Positions 43,177-51,318 of a DNA stretch of 64,000 nucleotides are shown here, one piece after another. The position numbers and the translations under genes are program-made. Every line of letters starts with the position of its first letter. The stretch's first letter is position 1. The DNA comes from Spartobacteria bacterium UBA695 (GTDB taxonomy: Bacteria > Verrucomicrobiota > Verrucomicrobiia > Chthoniobacterales > Chthoniobacteraceae): assembly GCA_002298145.1 (NCBI GenBank), contig DBMP01000006.1, forward strand, positions 186,001-250,000, written 5' to 3'. Below the pieces are notes generated by a model, which was not told the origin of the DNA, searched no databases, and was given only the letters and a program-made list of their open reading frames with translations.

Positions 43177-44277
43177 TTACTTCCCCATCCGCTCCAGCCA
43201 CTCCCGGTATTCCCGGGGCGAGACTTCAGAGGGGCGGATCTCGCTGCGGCCACCCCAGAAGACGGCGCTGTAGCTCACGGGGATGCCGCATTGGGCGAGG
43301 TGATCGTCGATGGCCGCTTTGTGGGCCAGGACGCGCCCGCGCTCGGAGCCGTGGGCGACGGCCATGATGTTGACGTTGCCGAAGGTGGGGCCGCCGTTGC
43401 GCCAGTAGCAGTGGGTCAATATTTCGTGCCGACCGATCTCTCCCCCGGCTTCTTCTTCGCGTCCGGCGGGGACGGCCCAGTGAAAGAGGCCGTTGAAGCT
43501 GCTGACGGCTTCGCCCGAGGCTTCGGCCGGTTTGACGTGTTCCAGGAAGGTCGAAAACCGCCCGATGACGTGGCGCTCGGCCAGGGACTGGGCGACTTCG
43601 AAGAAGGTACCGAGCGATACTCCGGCCTCCAGGGCGCGGGCTTTCCATGGGTTGGGGGCGATTTCCTCCGGGGTGAATTCCCGCTTTAGGGAGAGGAGGA
43701 CGCGCCATTCCAGGTCGCTTAGGGAGACGATCTTTGGGCGGACCATGGCGGCGCGGTGCGGGGTTTTGTCGCCCGGCTCGACCTGAAGGCGGCGGGTGTG
43801 GCCCACGCCGAGGGCGAATACGCCGAGGGCGGGCATGAGCTCGAAGTGGTCCGCGCCGATGTGGCTACGTAAAATGTCGCAATGCGCCCCGATGTCTGTG
43901 CCCGCGGGGACTTTAAGGGTGGTCCAGAGCCGGTACTCGCCGCCGTAGGCTCCGGCTTCCACTGAGCGGGTGACGACGTGGCCGGAGAAGGGGTCGTTTT
44001 TCAGGATAAAGTCGAACGCCGCCTGGAGCTTTTTTTCTGGCAGCCGCCAGGCGATTAGCGCGCCGTCGGCGAGGTTGGTGGCGATGAGCGTCTGGCGCAC
44101 CCGGCGGACGGTGCCCGCCCGCAGCATGGCGGCGATGCGCTCTAGGACGGTTGAGAGGGGGACGCCGGAGAGTTCGGCAATGGCGTCAAAGGGTTCGCGT
44201 ACAAAGCCCGCTATACGGTCTTCCGAAATGGCAAGGATGCGCGCGTTTACGGGATCGGAAGGGAGGGTCGAGGGCAT
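43177..44277 (-). CDS. Two-domain Lrp/AsnC-like protein resembling fused siroheme decarboxylase AhbA-AhbB
   Basis: The 366-residue protein contains two Lrp/AsnC-type units. Each has an HTH-like part (residues about 1-60 and 180-245) followed by a ferredoxin-like domain. The second unit has ILTHCYWRN and NIMAVAHGSE, close to the HCY and N..AM.HG motifs of AhbB/NirD-type siroheme decarboxylases; the first has VEAGAYGGEYRLWTTLKVP. Siroheme decarboxylase (AhbA plus AhbB) makes didecarboxysiroheme for alternative heme or heme d1. A regulator role is the alternative. The start is set at ATG 44277, since the GTG at 44295 lies inside the terminator stem that follows csrA. Confidence 0.65.
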   Translation of the reverse strand: MPSTLPSDPVNARILAISEDRIAGFVREPFDAIAELSGVPLSTVLERIAAMLRAGTVRRVRQTLIATNLADGALIAWRLPEKKLQAAFDFILKNDPFSGHVVTRSVEAGAYGGEYRLWTTLKVPAGTDIGAHCDILRSHIGADHFELMPALGVFALGVGHTRRLQVEPGDKTPHRAAMVRPKIVSLSDLEWRVLLSLKREFTPEEIAPNPWKARALEAGVSLGTFFEVAQSLAERHVIGRFSTFLEHVKPAEASGEAVSSFNGLFHWAVPAGREEEAGGEIGRHEILTHCYWRNGGPTFGNVNIMAVAHGSERGRVLAHKAAIDDHLAQCGIPVSYSAVFWGGRSEIRPSEVSPREYREWLERMGK

Positions 44278-44282
44278 CGGCA

Positions 44283-44321
44283 AAAGAAGCCGCACAGATT
44301 CTTTTGGGAAACCTGTGCGGC
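44283..44321 (-). terminator. Terminator hairpin after csrA
   Basis: GCCGCACAG (44289-44297) and CTGTGCGGC (44313-44321) are perfect nine-base arms. On the minus strand the stem is followed by TTCTTTTGC. It separates csrA from the siroheme-decarboxylase-like gene. Confidence 0.7.
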
Positions 44322-44356
44322 ACTAAGGGTTGGGGTGTATTTGGGGGCGGCTTTAA

Positions 44357-44569
44357 CTAGAGGGCGGTTGAGGTCGGGGCCTGGGGTGCTTCAGGAGCCT
44401 CGCCCGCGTTTTTCTTGATTTCGCGGTAGAGCTCGCCCCGGAAGATCGGAATTTCCCGAGGGGCCGCAATCCGGATCCGAACGGTGTCCCGCTCGATTCG
44501 AGTCACCATGATCTCGATGTTATCGCCGACCATGATGGTTTCCCCCACTTTGCGTGATAAGACTAGCAT
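44357..44569 (-). CDS. csrA: Carbon storage regulator CsrA
   Basis: The 70-residue protein has the full CsrA fold and its RNA-binding start MLVLSRKVGETIMVGDNIEI, with Arg in the IRIAAPREIPIFR segment (equivalent to Arg44). CsrA binds ANGGA hairpins in mRNA leaders and controls translation. In many bacteria it sits beside flagellar genes (fliW); none is nearby here. A C-terminal tail of about 15 residues is Ala/Pro-rich. Confidence 0.96.
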   Translation of the reverse strand: MLVLSRKVGETIMVGDNIEIMVTRIERDTVRIRIAAPREIPIFRGELYREIKKNAGEAPEAPQAPTSTAL

Positions 44570-44866
44570 GTTGTTGTTTCTATCTCTATAGGCGGAACTG
44601 GAGGCCCCGCGTCAGTTTTGAGTCTGGGGCAATCTCCGATGAATTTCGCGTGCCCGCAAGTAATCAATGCGTAGTTTTTCCACTAATGGCGCTAATTCTT
44701 CAACGTTCTTTCTTCGTGACGATGAATGGGGTTTTACATCAAATTAAACAGTGTGTTACAAACCGTAATCTGTAGCATTCAGAAAAATGAAAGGACAGTT
44801 CTTTCCGCCAAAATGCCCCTTCGCAAACGAATCCGGGGGGCGGATTTCACGGCGCAAATTTCTCAC

Positions 44867-44886
44867 TTTGTGAAATTTTTCACAAA
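44867..44886. promoter_or_regulatory. CRP/FNR-type operator upstream of nuo cluster 2
   Basis: The dyad TTTGTGAA-ATTT-TTCACAAA is perfect and contains TGTGA-N6-TCACA (44869-44884), the consensus bound by CRP and related CRP/FNR regulators. It lies 69 bases before the nuoD start and just upstream of the promoter-like sequence at 44892. Confidence 0.6.
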
Positions 44887-44891
44887 TACAC

Positions 44892-44920
44892 TTGCGTCGC
44901 TTTCCGTTACGACCTTACAT
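44892..44920 (+). promoter_or_regulatory. Sigma-70-like promoter candidate for nuo cluster 2
   Basis: TTGCGT (44892-44897) and TTACAT (44915-44920) are separated by 17 bases. If used, transcription starts near 44928 and the CRP/FNR-type site is centred near -51. Confidence 0.4.
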
Positions 44921-44954
44921 TTTCCACCGTCCAATCCCTTTTACCCACCGAAAA

Positions 44955-46223
44955 ATGGCCCGCACAACGCAAGAGTTCTCAGTGTCCGACCCGCTCGGAC
45001 GCGTCTCTAAAAATCTCGACCCGGCTGCCTTTGCTGGCGACGAAGTCTCCGACATGCTCGGGGAGAAAATGATTCTCAACATGGGCCCTTCCCACCCGGC
45101 GACGCATGGCGTGCTGCGGGTGGTGTTGGAGTTGGACGGTGAGACGATCCTGAAGGCGACCCCGCACATCGGCTATCTGCACCGCGGCAGCGAAAAGATT
45201 GCCGAGAACATGCAGTACAACCAGTTCGTACCGTATACCGACCGCCTCGACTATCTCGCGCCGCTGGCCAATAACGTAGCCTACGCACTAGCCGTAGAAA
45301 AGCTGATGGGCCTGGAACTGCCGCCCCGGGGCAAGGCGATCCGCGTGATCTGTTGTGAGATGGCCCGCATCTCCTCGCACATCCTCGGCATTGGCTGTTA
45401 CGCCATGGATGTCGGTGCCATGACGGTCTTTCTCTACGTCATGGCCGAGCGCGAAAAGGTCTACAACCTTTGCGAACTCCTCACCGGCGCGCGCCTGACG
45501 ACCAGCTATACGCGGGTCGGCGGCCAACTGCGGGACCTCCCCGAAGGCTTCATTCCCCAGCTCAAAAAATTCCTCGATGAAGTGGAGCCCGTGGTCAACG
45601 AAATCGAGGCCCTCATCTCCAAAAACCGAATTTTCGTCGACCGCACCAAGGACGTGGGCGTGATCTCCAAGGAAGCGGCCATCAGCTACGGTCTCACCGG
45701 CGCTAATCTGCGCGGCTCGGGCGTGGACCACGATCTGCGCAAAAAGCAGCCCTACCTCGATTACGAACGCTACGACTTCGACATCCCCGTGGGCACCGTG
45801 GGCGACTGCTACGACCGCTACATGATGCGCGTGGAGGAAGTGCGCCAGAGCATCAAGATCCTGCGCCAGGTGATTGATAAACTCCCCTCCGGGCCCGTCA
45901 CCGTCACCGATCCGAAGAACTACCGCTCCGACAAACGCGAGGTCCTCACGAAGATGGAAGAGTTGATCAACCACTTCATGCTCTACACCGAAGGAGTCAA
46001 AGCGCCGGAGGGGGAAGTCTACTTCGCCGCGGAAAACCCGAAGGGGGAACTCGGCTTCTATATCAACAGCCTCGGCGGCGGCTCGCCCCACCGCCTGAAG
46101 GTACGCTCGCCCTCCTTTACGAGCATCAGCATCCTGGGCGAAGCCCTCAAGGGCCACCTCATCGGCGACGTCCCGGCCATCATCGGCAGCTTGGACTTCG
46201 TCATGGGTGAATGCGACCGGTAA
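44955..46223 (+). CDS. nuoD: NADH-quinone oxidoreductase subunit D (cluster 2)
   Basis: The 422-residue protein has NMGPSHPATHGVLRVVLELDG near residues 43-63 (in parts), HIGYLHRGSEKIAEN, YTDRLDYLAPL and the C-terminal IIGSLDFVMGECDR, so it is the quinone-site 49-kDa subunit. ATG 44955 is chosen because the preceding frame is Pro-rich and lies over the promoter region. It is about 43 residues longer than the cluster 1 NuoD, mostly at the N-terminus and in the PVTVTDPKNYRSDKRE insertion. It is the first gene of cluster 2, without nuoA, B or C before it. Confidence 0.95.
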   Translation: MARTTQEFSVSDPLGRVSKNLDPAAFAGDEVSDMLGEKMILNMGPSHPATHGVLRVVLELDGETILKATPHIGYLHRGSEKIAENMQYNQFVPYTDRLDYLAPLANNVAYALAVEKLMGLELPPRGKAIRVICCEMARISSHILGIGCYAMDVGAMTVFLYVMAEREKVYNLCELLTGARLTTSYTRVGGQLRDLPEGFIPQLKKFLDEVEPVVNEIEALISKNRIFVDRTKDVGVISKEAAISYGLTGANLRGSGVDHDLRKKQPYLDYERYDFDIPVGTVGDCYDRYMMRVEEVRQSIKILRQVIDKLPSGPVTVTDPKNYRSDKREVLTKMEELINHFMLYTEGVKAPEGEVYFAAENPKGELGFYINSLGGGSPHRLKVRSPSFTSISILGEALKGHLIGDVPAIIGSLDFVMGECDR

Positions 46224-46226
46224 AGC

Positions 46227-46550
46227 ATGAAAATCCCGTTCCTTTTTACCACAGCCCTCGCCGCTTTCGTTACCTTGCTCGTCTTGGACGGTTGCCAGCG
46301 CAAGATCTCCGAAGCCAACCTGAACGCCGTCAAGCCGGACATGACCACCAAGGAGGTCGAGTCGATCCTGGGCGCGCCCACCCGGGTGGAATCCGCCCCG
46401 GAGCTGGTCTCGCAGGAAGTCAAGACGACCCCGGTGACGCGCTATGTGTATGAACAGAACGGCAAGAAAATCGAATTGCTCTTCTTCGGCGACCGGCTCG
46501 GCACCGGCGCCAAAAACGGCCTCCCGGCCATGACGGGAACCCTCAAATAA
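46227..46550 (+). CDS. Small lipoprotein with BamE/SmpA-like domain inside nuo cluster 2
   Basis: The 107-residue protein has a signal peptide with lipobox LDGC (Cys near residue 23), followed by a short BamE-like fold: NLNAVKPDMTTKEVESILGAP is the recurrent G/D-M-T..EV..ILG.P motif and RYVYEQNGKKIELLFFGDRL gives the beta strands. BamE-like domains are found in outer-membrane assembly and in many small lipoproteins. It lies three bases after nuoD and three before nuoE, so it is in the operon. A role in complex I is inference only. Confidence 0.7.
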   Translation: MKIPFLFTTALAAFVTLLVLDGCQRKISEANLNAVKPDMTTKEVESILGAPTRVESAPELVSQEVKTTPVTRYVYEQNGKKIELLFFGDRLGTGAKNGLPAMTGTLK

Positions 46551-46553
46551 TCC

Positions 46554-47054
46554 ATGCAGATTCCACCGCAACTCCAAGCTCAAGTCGACGAGGCGATCTC
46601 GCACTACCCCGTTTCCAAACGGAGCGCCTCGCTCCCGTTGCTGCATCTCTTTCAGGAACACTTCGGGTACATTTCGGAAGAAATGATCCAGTGGATCGCC
46701 GCGAAACTGGAACTTGAGGCGATCAAGATCGAGCAGATCGTCACCTTCTACCCGATGTTTCGGCGGCAACCGGCGGGCAAAGCCCACATCCGCATCTGCC
46801 GCACGCTCTCCTGCGCACTGGCCGGAGCCGAGGGGCTCAAGACCACGATTTGCGAGATCGCGGGCATCCCCCCGCTCCGTCACGCCAACAGCGCCGAATC
46901 GCCCATTTCCGTCAGCCCCGACGGCAAGTTTTCCATTGAGGAAGTGGAATGCCTTGCCAGCTGCGGCAGCGGCCCCGTCATCATGGTCAACGACGACCTC
47001 TACGAACGCGTGACCGCCGAAGAAATTCCAACCATCCTTTCTAAATACCGTTAA
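46554..47054 (+). CDS. nuoE: NADH-quinone oxidoreductase subunit E (cluster 2)
   Basis: The 166-residue thioredoxin-like protein has the four 2Fe-2S ligands in CRTLSC (near residues 83-88) and CLASCG (near 126-130), cluster N1a. The N-terminal helical part includes IVTFYPMF. It forms the NADH-oxidising unit with NuoF. This module is absent from cluster 1. Confidence 0.95.
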   Translation: MQIPPQLQAQVDEAISHYPVSKRSASLPLLHLFQEHFGYISEEMIQWIAAKLELEAIKIEQIVTFYPMFRRQPAGKAHIRICRTLSCALAGAEGLKTTICEIAGIPPLRHANSAESPISVSPDGKFSIEEVECLASCGSGPVIMVNDDLYERVTAEEIPTILSKYR

Positions 47055-47058
47055 GCCC

Positions 47059-48465
47059 ATGCCAGCGCCCGCACGCCGCATCCCACACCCGCGCGAAAAG
47101 CGGATGATCTTCGCCAACATCGACCGCGAAGGTTACACGCCGGATATCGACTGTTACCTCCGCCATGGCGGTTACGCCGAGCTCAAGAAAGCCGTCACCC
47201 TGAAACCGGCCGACATCGTCGCCGAGGTCAAGGCCTCCGGACTTCGCGGACGCGGTGGCGCGGGCTTCCCCACCGGCGTCAAGTGGGGCTTCATCCGCCC
47301 GGGCGAAACGAAACCGGTCTACCTCATTTGCAACGCCGACGAATCCGAGCCCGGCACGTTTAAAGACCGCTACATCATCCACCAGGACCCGCATCAGTTG
47401 ATCGAAGGCATGATCATCTCGTGCTTCGCGCTCAACGTCCACCTGGCCTACCTCTACATTCGCGGCGAGTTTCCCCACGGAGCCAAAATCCTCGAAAACG
47501 CCATCGCGGAAGCCAAAGCCAAGGGCTTCCTGGGCAAGAACCTGCTCGGCACCGGCTTCGATCTCGAAATTTACGTCCACCGGGGCGCGGGCGCCTACAT
47601 CTGCGGTGAGGAAACAGGCCTGATCGAATCCCTTGAAGGCAAACGCGCTTATCCGCGCATCAAGCCTCCCTATTTCCCGGCGGTCCTGGGCCTCTACATG
47701 TGCCCCACCATCGTCAACAACGTCGAAACGCTCTGCCACATAAAGCATATCGTCAAGATGGGCGGTGCGGATTACGCCAAGCTCGGCAAGCCGAACAACA
47801 CCGGCACGCGCATCATCGGCGTCAGCGGCGACGTGCAAAAGCCCGGCTATTTCGAAATCGAAGTCGGCTCCATCACAATGGGCGAACTCATTAACGACTT
47901 TTGCGGCGGGCTCAAGCCGGGCCGCACCCTAAAAGCGATCATCCCCGGCGGCAGCTCCGCCAAGGTCTTCCGCGCCGACGAACGCTTCAAGCTTAAAGCC
48001 AAAGCAGCCGACGGCTCCATGGTGGAGAACGAAATCGGGGTGCTGGACATCCCGCTCGACTTCGACACCATGGCCGCCTGCGGCAGCATGGCCGGAAGCG
48101 GCGGCGTCATCGTCATGGATGACACACGCGACATGGTGGAGGTCCTCAACAATCTCAACCACTTCTACGCCCACGAAAGCTGCGGCCAATGCACCCCGTG
48201 CCGCGAAGGCTCCCTCTGGATGCGCAAAATCACCGACCGCATCCTGGCAGGCGGCGGCGTGGAGAGCGATCCCGAGCTGCTTGCCAGCGTCTCCAACCGC
48301 ATCGCGGGCAAAACGATTTGCGCCTTTGGCGAAGCCTGCTCGTGGCCGACGATGAGCTTCGTGGCCAAGTTTAAAGAGGAATTCGCCGGAAAGGCGAAGA
48401 AGCAAGTTCCCGCGTTCACCCCGCCGGAATTCACCAGCGAAATTTTAACCGGAGCGCAGCACTAG
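47059..48465 (+). CDS. nuoF: NADH-quinone oxidoreductase subunit F (cluster 2)
   Basis: The 468-residue protein binds FMN, NADH and cluster N3. Visible are GLRGRGGAGFPTGVKWGF near residue 61 (NADH site), NADESEPGTFKDR near 93 (FMN site), ICGEETGLIESLEGKRA near 181 and the 4Fe-4S motif ESCGQCTPCREG near 374 with a final Cys in CAFGEACSWP. It could start at ATG 47104, but 47059 follows the nuoE stop directly. All residues needed for NADH oxidation are intact. Confidence 0.95.
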   Translation: MPAPARRIPHPREKRMIFANIDREGYTPDIDCYLRHGGYAELKKAVTLKPADIVAEVKASGLRGRGGAGFPTGVKWGFIRPGETKPVYLICNADESEPGTFKDRYIIHQDPHQLIEGMIISCFALNVHLAYLYIRGEFPHGAKILENAIAEAKAKGFLGKNLLGTGFDLEIYVHRGAGAYICGEETGLIESLEGKRAYPRIKPPYFPAVLGLYMCPTIVNNVETLCHIKHIVKMGGADYAKLGKPNNTGTRIIGVSGDVQKPGYFEIEVGSITMGELINDFCGGLKPGRTLKAIIPGGSSAKVFRADERFKLKAKAADGSMVENEIGVLDIPLDFDTMAACGSMAGSGGVIVMDDTRDMVEVLNNLNHFYAHESCGQCTPCREGSLWMRKITDRILAGGGVESDPELLASVSNRIAGKTICAFGEACSWPTMSFVAKFKEEFAGKAKKQVPAFTPPEFTSEILTGAQH

Positions 48466-48477
48466 CCTCTTTTTCTG

Positions 48478-50115
48478 ATGAGCAACGAAGCACCTCAAAA
48501 TCTCGTCAACGTCCAGATTGACGGCGTCTGGCATCAATTTCCGAAGGGCACGCGCGTCATCGAAGCCTGCTCGCAAGCGGGCAAATACGTTCCGCGCTAC
48601 TGCTACCACCCGCGCCTCTCTGCCCCCGGCAACTGCCGCATGTGCATGGTCCAGCTCGGCATGCCGAAGATGGGCCCCGACCGGAAGCCGGAGCTCGGCC
48701 CCGACGGCAAGCCGGTTCACAACTGGATCCCGCGCACGAACATCTCCTGCGCCCAGGATGTGAGCGAAGGCCTCGCCGTCCGCACCGATTCGGACATCGT
48801 CAAGGAAACGCGCGAAGGCATCCTCGAATTCCTCTTAATCAACCACCCGCTCGACTGCCCCATCTGCGACCAGGCGGGCGAATGCCGTCTCCAGGAGTTT
48901 TCCTTCGACTACGGCCAGGCCAAGAGCCGCTTCATCGAGCAGAAAGTCAAGAAGCCCAAGCGCGTCGAGATCGGACCGCGCGTCACCCTCGACGCCGAGC
49001 GCTGCATCCTCTGCACCCGCTGTATCCGCTTCATGCGCGAGGTGGCCAAGGACGACGTCATCGGCATCGTCAACCGCGGCAGCTACAACGAGATCGCCGT
49101 CTACCCGGACCGCAAACTCGATAGCAACTACTCGCTCAACACCGTCGATCTCTGCCCCGTCGGCGCACTGACCTCCTCGGATTTCCGCTTCAAGATGCGC
49201 ACCTGGTTCCTCAAGGAAACCAAGAGCATCTGCACAAGCTGCGCCACCGGCTGCAACACGATAATCGGCGCTCGCGAAAATGTCGTCTACCGCCAGACGC
49301 CGCGCGAAAACAACGACGTCAACCAGTCTTGGATGTGCGACCACGGCCGTCTCGACTTCCACTACCTGCAAAGCGCCGACCGGCTCCTGGAGCCCGTCGT
49401 CAAGGGCGCGCCGGAAGCCGACTGGAAAGCGGCGCTCGCCAGCGCGGCCAGAGCCCTCAAGGCCCTCAAACCGGAGGAGATCGCCCTCATCGCCTCGGGC
49501 CGCCTGACCAACGAAGAACTTTTCCTCGCCGCCCGGCTCCTTAAAAAGCTCGGCAACCCGATTCACGACATCATCTCTCACACCGGCAAAGCCGACGACC
49601 TGCTCGTCGCCGCCGATCGCAACCCGAACACCGCCGGAGCCAAGCTCCTGGGCCTCAGCGCTACGGAACCGGGCTCGGCGCTCCCAGTCATCGCCAGCGG
49701 CATTCGCGGAGGCAGGATCAAGGCGCTCATCGTCCTCGGCGAAGACGCGACGGACGCAGGCTTGATCGAAGCCGACCTGAACAAACTCCAGACGCTCATC
49801 GTCACCAGCCTCCTTCCCAACCGGACCACCGGTTTCGCCTCGCACATCCTGCCCGCCGCCGGGTTCACCGAAAAGCGCGGCTCGATGATCAACAAAACGG
49901 GCCGTCTCCAGCGCCTCAACCGCGCCGTGGCTGCTCCCGGCATCGCCCGGGACGACTGGGAAATCCTGGTCGGCCTGATCGAGGCTCTCACCGAGTCCGT
50001 CTCCGGTTTCACCACCATTGAAGAGGTATTCAAAGCCATGTCGGCGGAAGTTCCGGCCCTCGCCGGTCTTTCCTTGAGCAAAATTGGCGACCTCGGCGTG
50101 CAACTCTCCCTCTAA
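48478..50115 (+). CDS. nuoG: NADH-quinone oxidoreductase subunit G, short form (cluster 2)
   Basis: The N-terminal part has all cluster ligands: 2Fe-2S (CYHPRLSAPGNCRMC and SCAQD), HPLDCPICDQAGEC, 4Fe-4S CILCTRC...CPVGAL, and CTSCATGC with a last Cys in WMCDHG, which fits the optional N7 site. The molybdopterin-oxidoreductase-like domain is truncated: total length is 545 residues, against about 670-900 in most bacteria. The C-terminal end still reads GFTEKRGSMINKTGRLQR, so it is a deletion within the domain and not a frameshift. The ATG at 48478 is preceded by a short gap after nuoF. Confidence 0.93.
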   Translation: MSNEAPQNLVNVQIDGVWHQFPKGTRVIEACSQAGKYVPRYCYHPRLSAPGNCRMCMVQLGMPKMGPDRKPELGPDGKPVHNWIPRTNISCAQDVSEGLAVRTDSDIVKETREGILEFLLINHPLDCPICDQAGECRLQEFSFDYGQAKSRFIEQKVKKPKRVEIGPRVTLDAERCILCTRCIRFMREVAKDDVIGIVNRGSYNEIAVYPDRKLDSNYSLNTVDLCPVGALTSSDFRFKMRTWFLKETKSICTSCATGCNTIIGARENVVYRQTPRENNDVNQSWMCDHGRLDFHYLQSADRLLEPVVKGAPEADWKAALASAARALKALKPEEIALIASGRLTNEELFLAARLLKKLGNPIHDIISHTGKADDLLVAADRNPNTAGAKLLGLSATEPGSALPVIASGIRGGRIKALIVLGEDATDAGLIEADLNKLQTLIVTSLLPNRTTGFASHILPAAGFTEKRGSMINKTGRLQRLNRAVAAPGIARDDWEILVGLIEALTESVSGFTTIEEVFKAMSAEVPALAGLSLSKIGDLGVQLSL

Positions 50116-50121
50116 CCTTTG

Positions 50122-51312
50122 ATGAACGCGATTCTCCAATTTCTCCACCCGCTGATCGACCCCGCTTCGATCCCCTTCCTGCTCTGGACGACGCTGGCCA
50201 AATCCATCGGCCTCCTGTGCATCGTGCTCGTGATGGTTTCCTACACCGTCTACGCCGAACGCCGCGTCAGCTCGCTCATCCAGGACCGTCTCGGGCCGAA
50301 CCGCACCGGCTTCCCGTTGAGCCTTTTCGGCAACCTCTTCGGCATCAAGTGGCGGGACTGGTCGCCGATTCTGGGCGGTTTGGGTCAGCCCATCGCCGAC
50401 GCCGTGAAGCTCTTGCTTAAAGAGGAATTCACCCCGGCCTTCGTTAAGAAATTCTATTTCTGGATCGCCCCTGGCCTCGGCATCGGCGCGGCGATCGTCT
50501 CGCTGGCCGTCATCCCCTTTGGCAGCAAGATCTGGGGCGTCGATATGGTCATTGCCAACATCGACATCGGCCCGCTTTTCGTCTTCGCCATCTCGTCCCT
50601 GGGCGTTTACGGCATCGTCTTGGCCGGTTGGTCCTCCAATTCCAAATACCCGTTCCTGGGCGCGGTGCGCTCCACCTCGCAGCTGATTTCCTATGAACTT
50701 TCTCTCGGCCTTTCGGTCGTGCCGCTCTTCATGATCGTCGGGAAATTGAACCTCGTGGACTTGGTCAGCTACCAAGTGCAGAACGGCTGGATGATCCTGC
50801 CGGGCATCACGGCGGCCAAGCCACATCTTCCCGGCACGCTGGGCTCCTACCTCATCATCGTCCCGATCCTCATCTCCTTCATCGTCTTCACCATCGCGAT
50901 GTTCGCAGAAACCAACCGCCTCCCGTTCGACCTTCCCGAAGGCGAAACGGAGCTGGTCGGTGGCTATCACACCGAATATTCCTCGCTGAAATTCGCCCTC
51001 TTCTTCCTTGGCGAATACACCGCGATGATCACCGGCTCCTCCTTCATCGTCACACTGTTCCTGGGCGCCTGGCACTTCCCGGGCATCCCCGAGGGCGGCG
51101 CGCCGAGCCTGGCCGGCCTCCTCTTGGGCTTCGTCAATATCGGCGTCTTCTTCGTGAAGGTCATCGCCTTCCTGCTCTTCTTCATCGCCATCCGGTGGAC
51201 GCTCCCGCGCTTCCGTTATGACCAGCTCATGAAGCTGGGCTGGATCTACTTCTTTGAAATCGCGCTCGTGAACATCTTCCTCACCGCGCTCATCCTAGCT
51301 TTCGTGCCCTAA
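50122..51312 (+). CDS. nuoH: NADH-quinone oxidoreductase subunit H (cluster 2)
   Basis: The 396-residue protein has ERRVSSLIQDRLGPNRTG near residue 43, AETNRLPFDLPEGETELVGG near 265 and the end RWTLPRFRYDQLMKLGW near 355, so it is NuoH. Compared with the cluster 1 copy it lacks the N-terminal extension. ATG 50122 follows the nuoG stop by six bases. Confidence 0.95.
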   Translation: MNAILQFLHPLIDPASIPFLLWTTLAKSIGLLCIVLVMVSYTVYAERRVSSLIQDRLGPNRTGFPLSLFGNLFGIKWRDWSPILGGLGQPIADAVKLLLKEEFTPAFVKKFYFWIAPGLGIGAAIVSLAVIPFGSKIWGVDMVIANIDIGPLFVFAISSLGVYGIVLAGWSSNSKYPFLGAVRSTSQLISYELSLGLSVVPLFMIVGKLNLVDLVSYQVQNGWMILPGITAAKPHLPGTLGSYLIIVPILISFIVFTIAMFAETNRLPFDLPEGETELVGGYHTEYSSLKFALFFLGEYTAMITGSSFIVTLFLGAWHFPGIPEGGAPSLAGLLLGFVNIGVFFVKVIAFLLFFIAIRWTLPRFRYDQLMKLGWIYFFEIALVNIFLTALILAFVP

Positions 51313-51318
51313 AACGCC

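Larger units (their letters stand above)
44570..44954. other. Divergent intergenic region between csrA and nuo cluster 2
   Basis: No convincing gene is present in these 385 bases; short frames lack homology and consistent starts. The right part carries the CRP/FNR-type site and a promoter-like sequence for nuo cluster 2. The left part must hold the csrA promoter. The stretch is AT-richer than the genes around it. Confidence 0.6.

Noticed and set aside
43004..43201. N-terminal extension of the XRE regulator
   Set aside because: It runs through the palindromic repeat at 43090-43142 and into the next gene's end; the HTH begins soon after ATG 43003.
44554..45010. Short plus-strand frames before nuoD of cluster 2
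   Set aside because: They overlap the CRP/FNR site and promoter, lack ribosome-binding sites and show no family features.
48478..50115. Frameshift or broken nuoG
   Set aside because: The frame is open from start to stop and the C-terminal family motif is present, so this is a short form and not a pseudogene.
48835..51075. Minus-strand frame of 746 codons opposite nuoG-nuoH
   Set aside because: It is antisense to two genes with full iron-sulfur and membrane motifs. Long antisense frames are common in GC-rich DNA, and the translation is rich in Gly, Glu, Asp, His and Arg with no domain.
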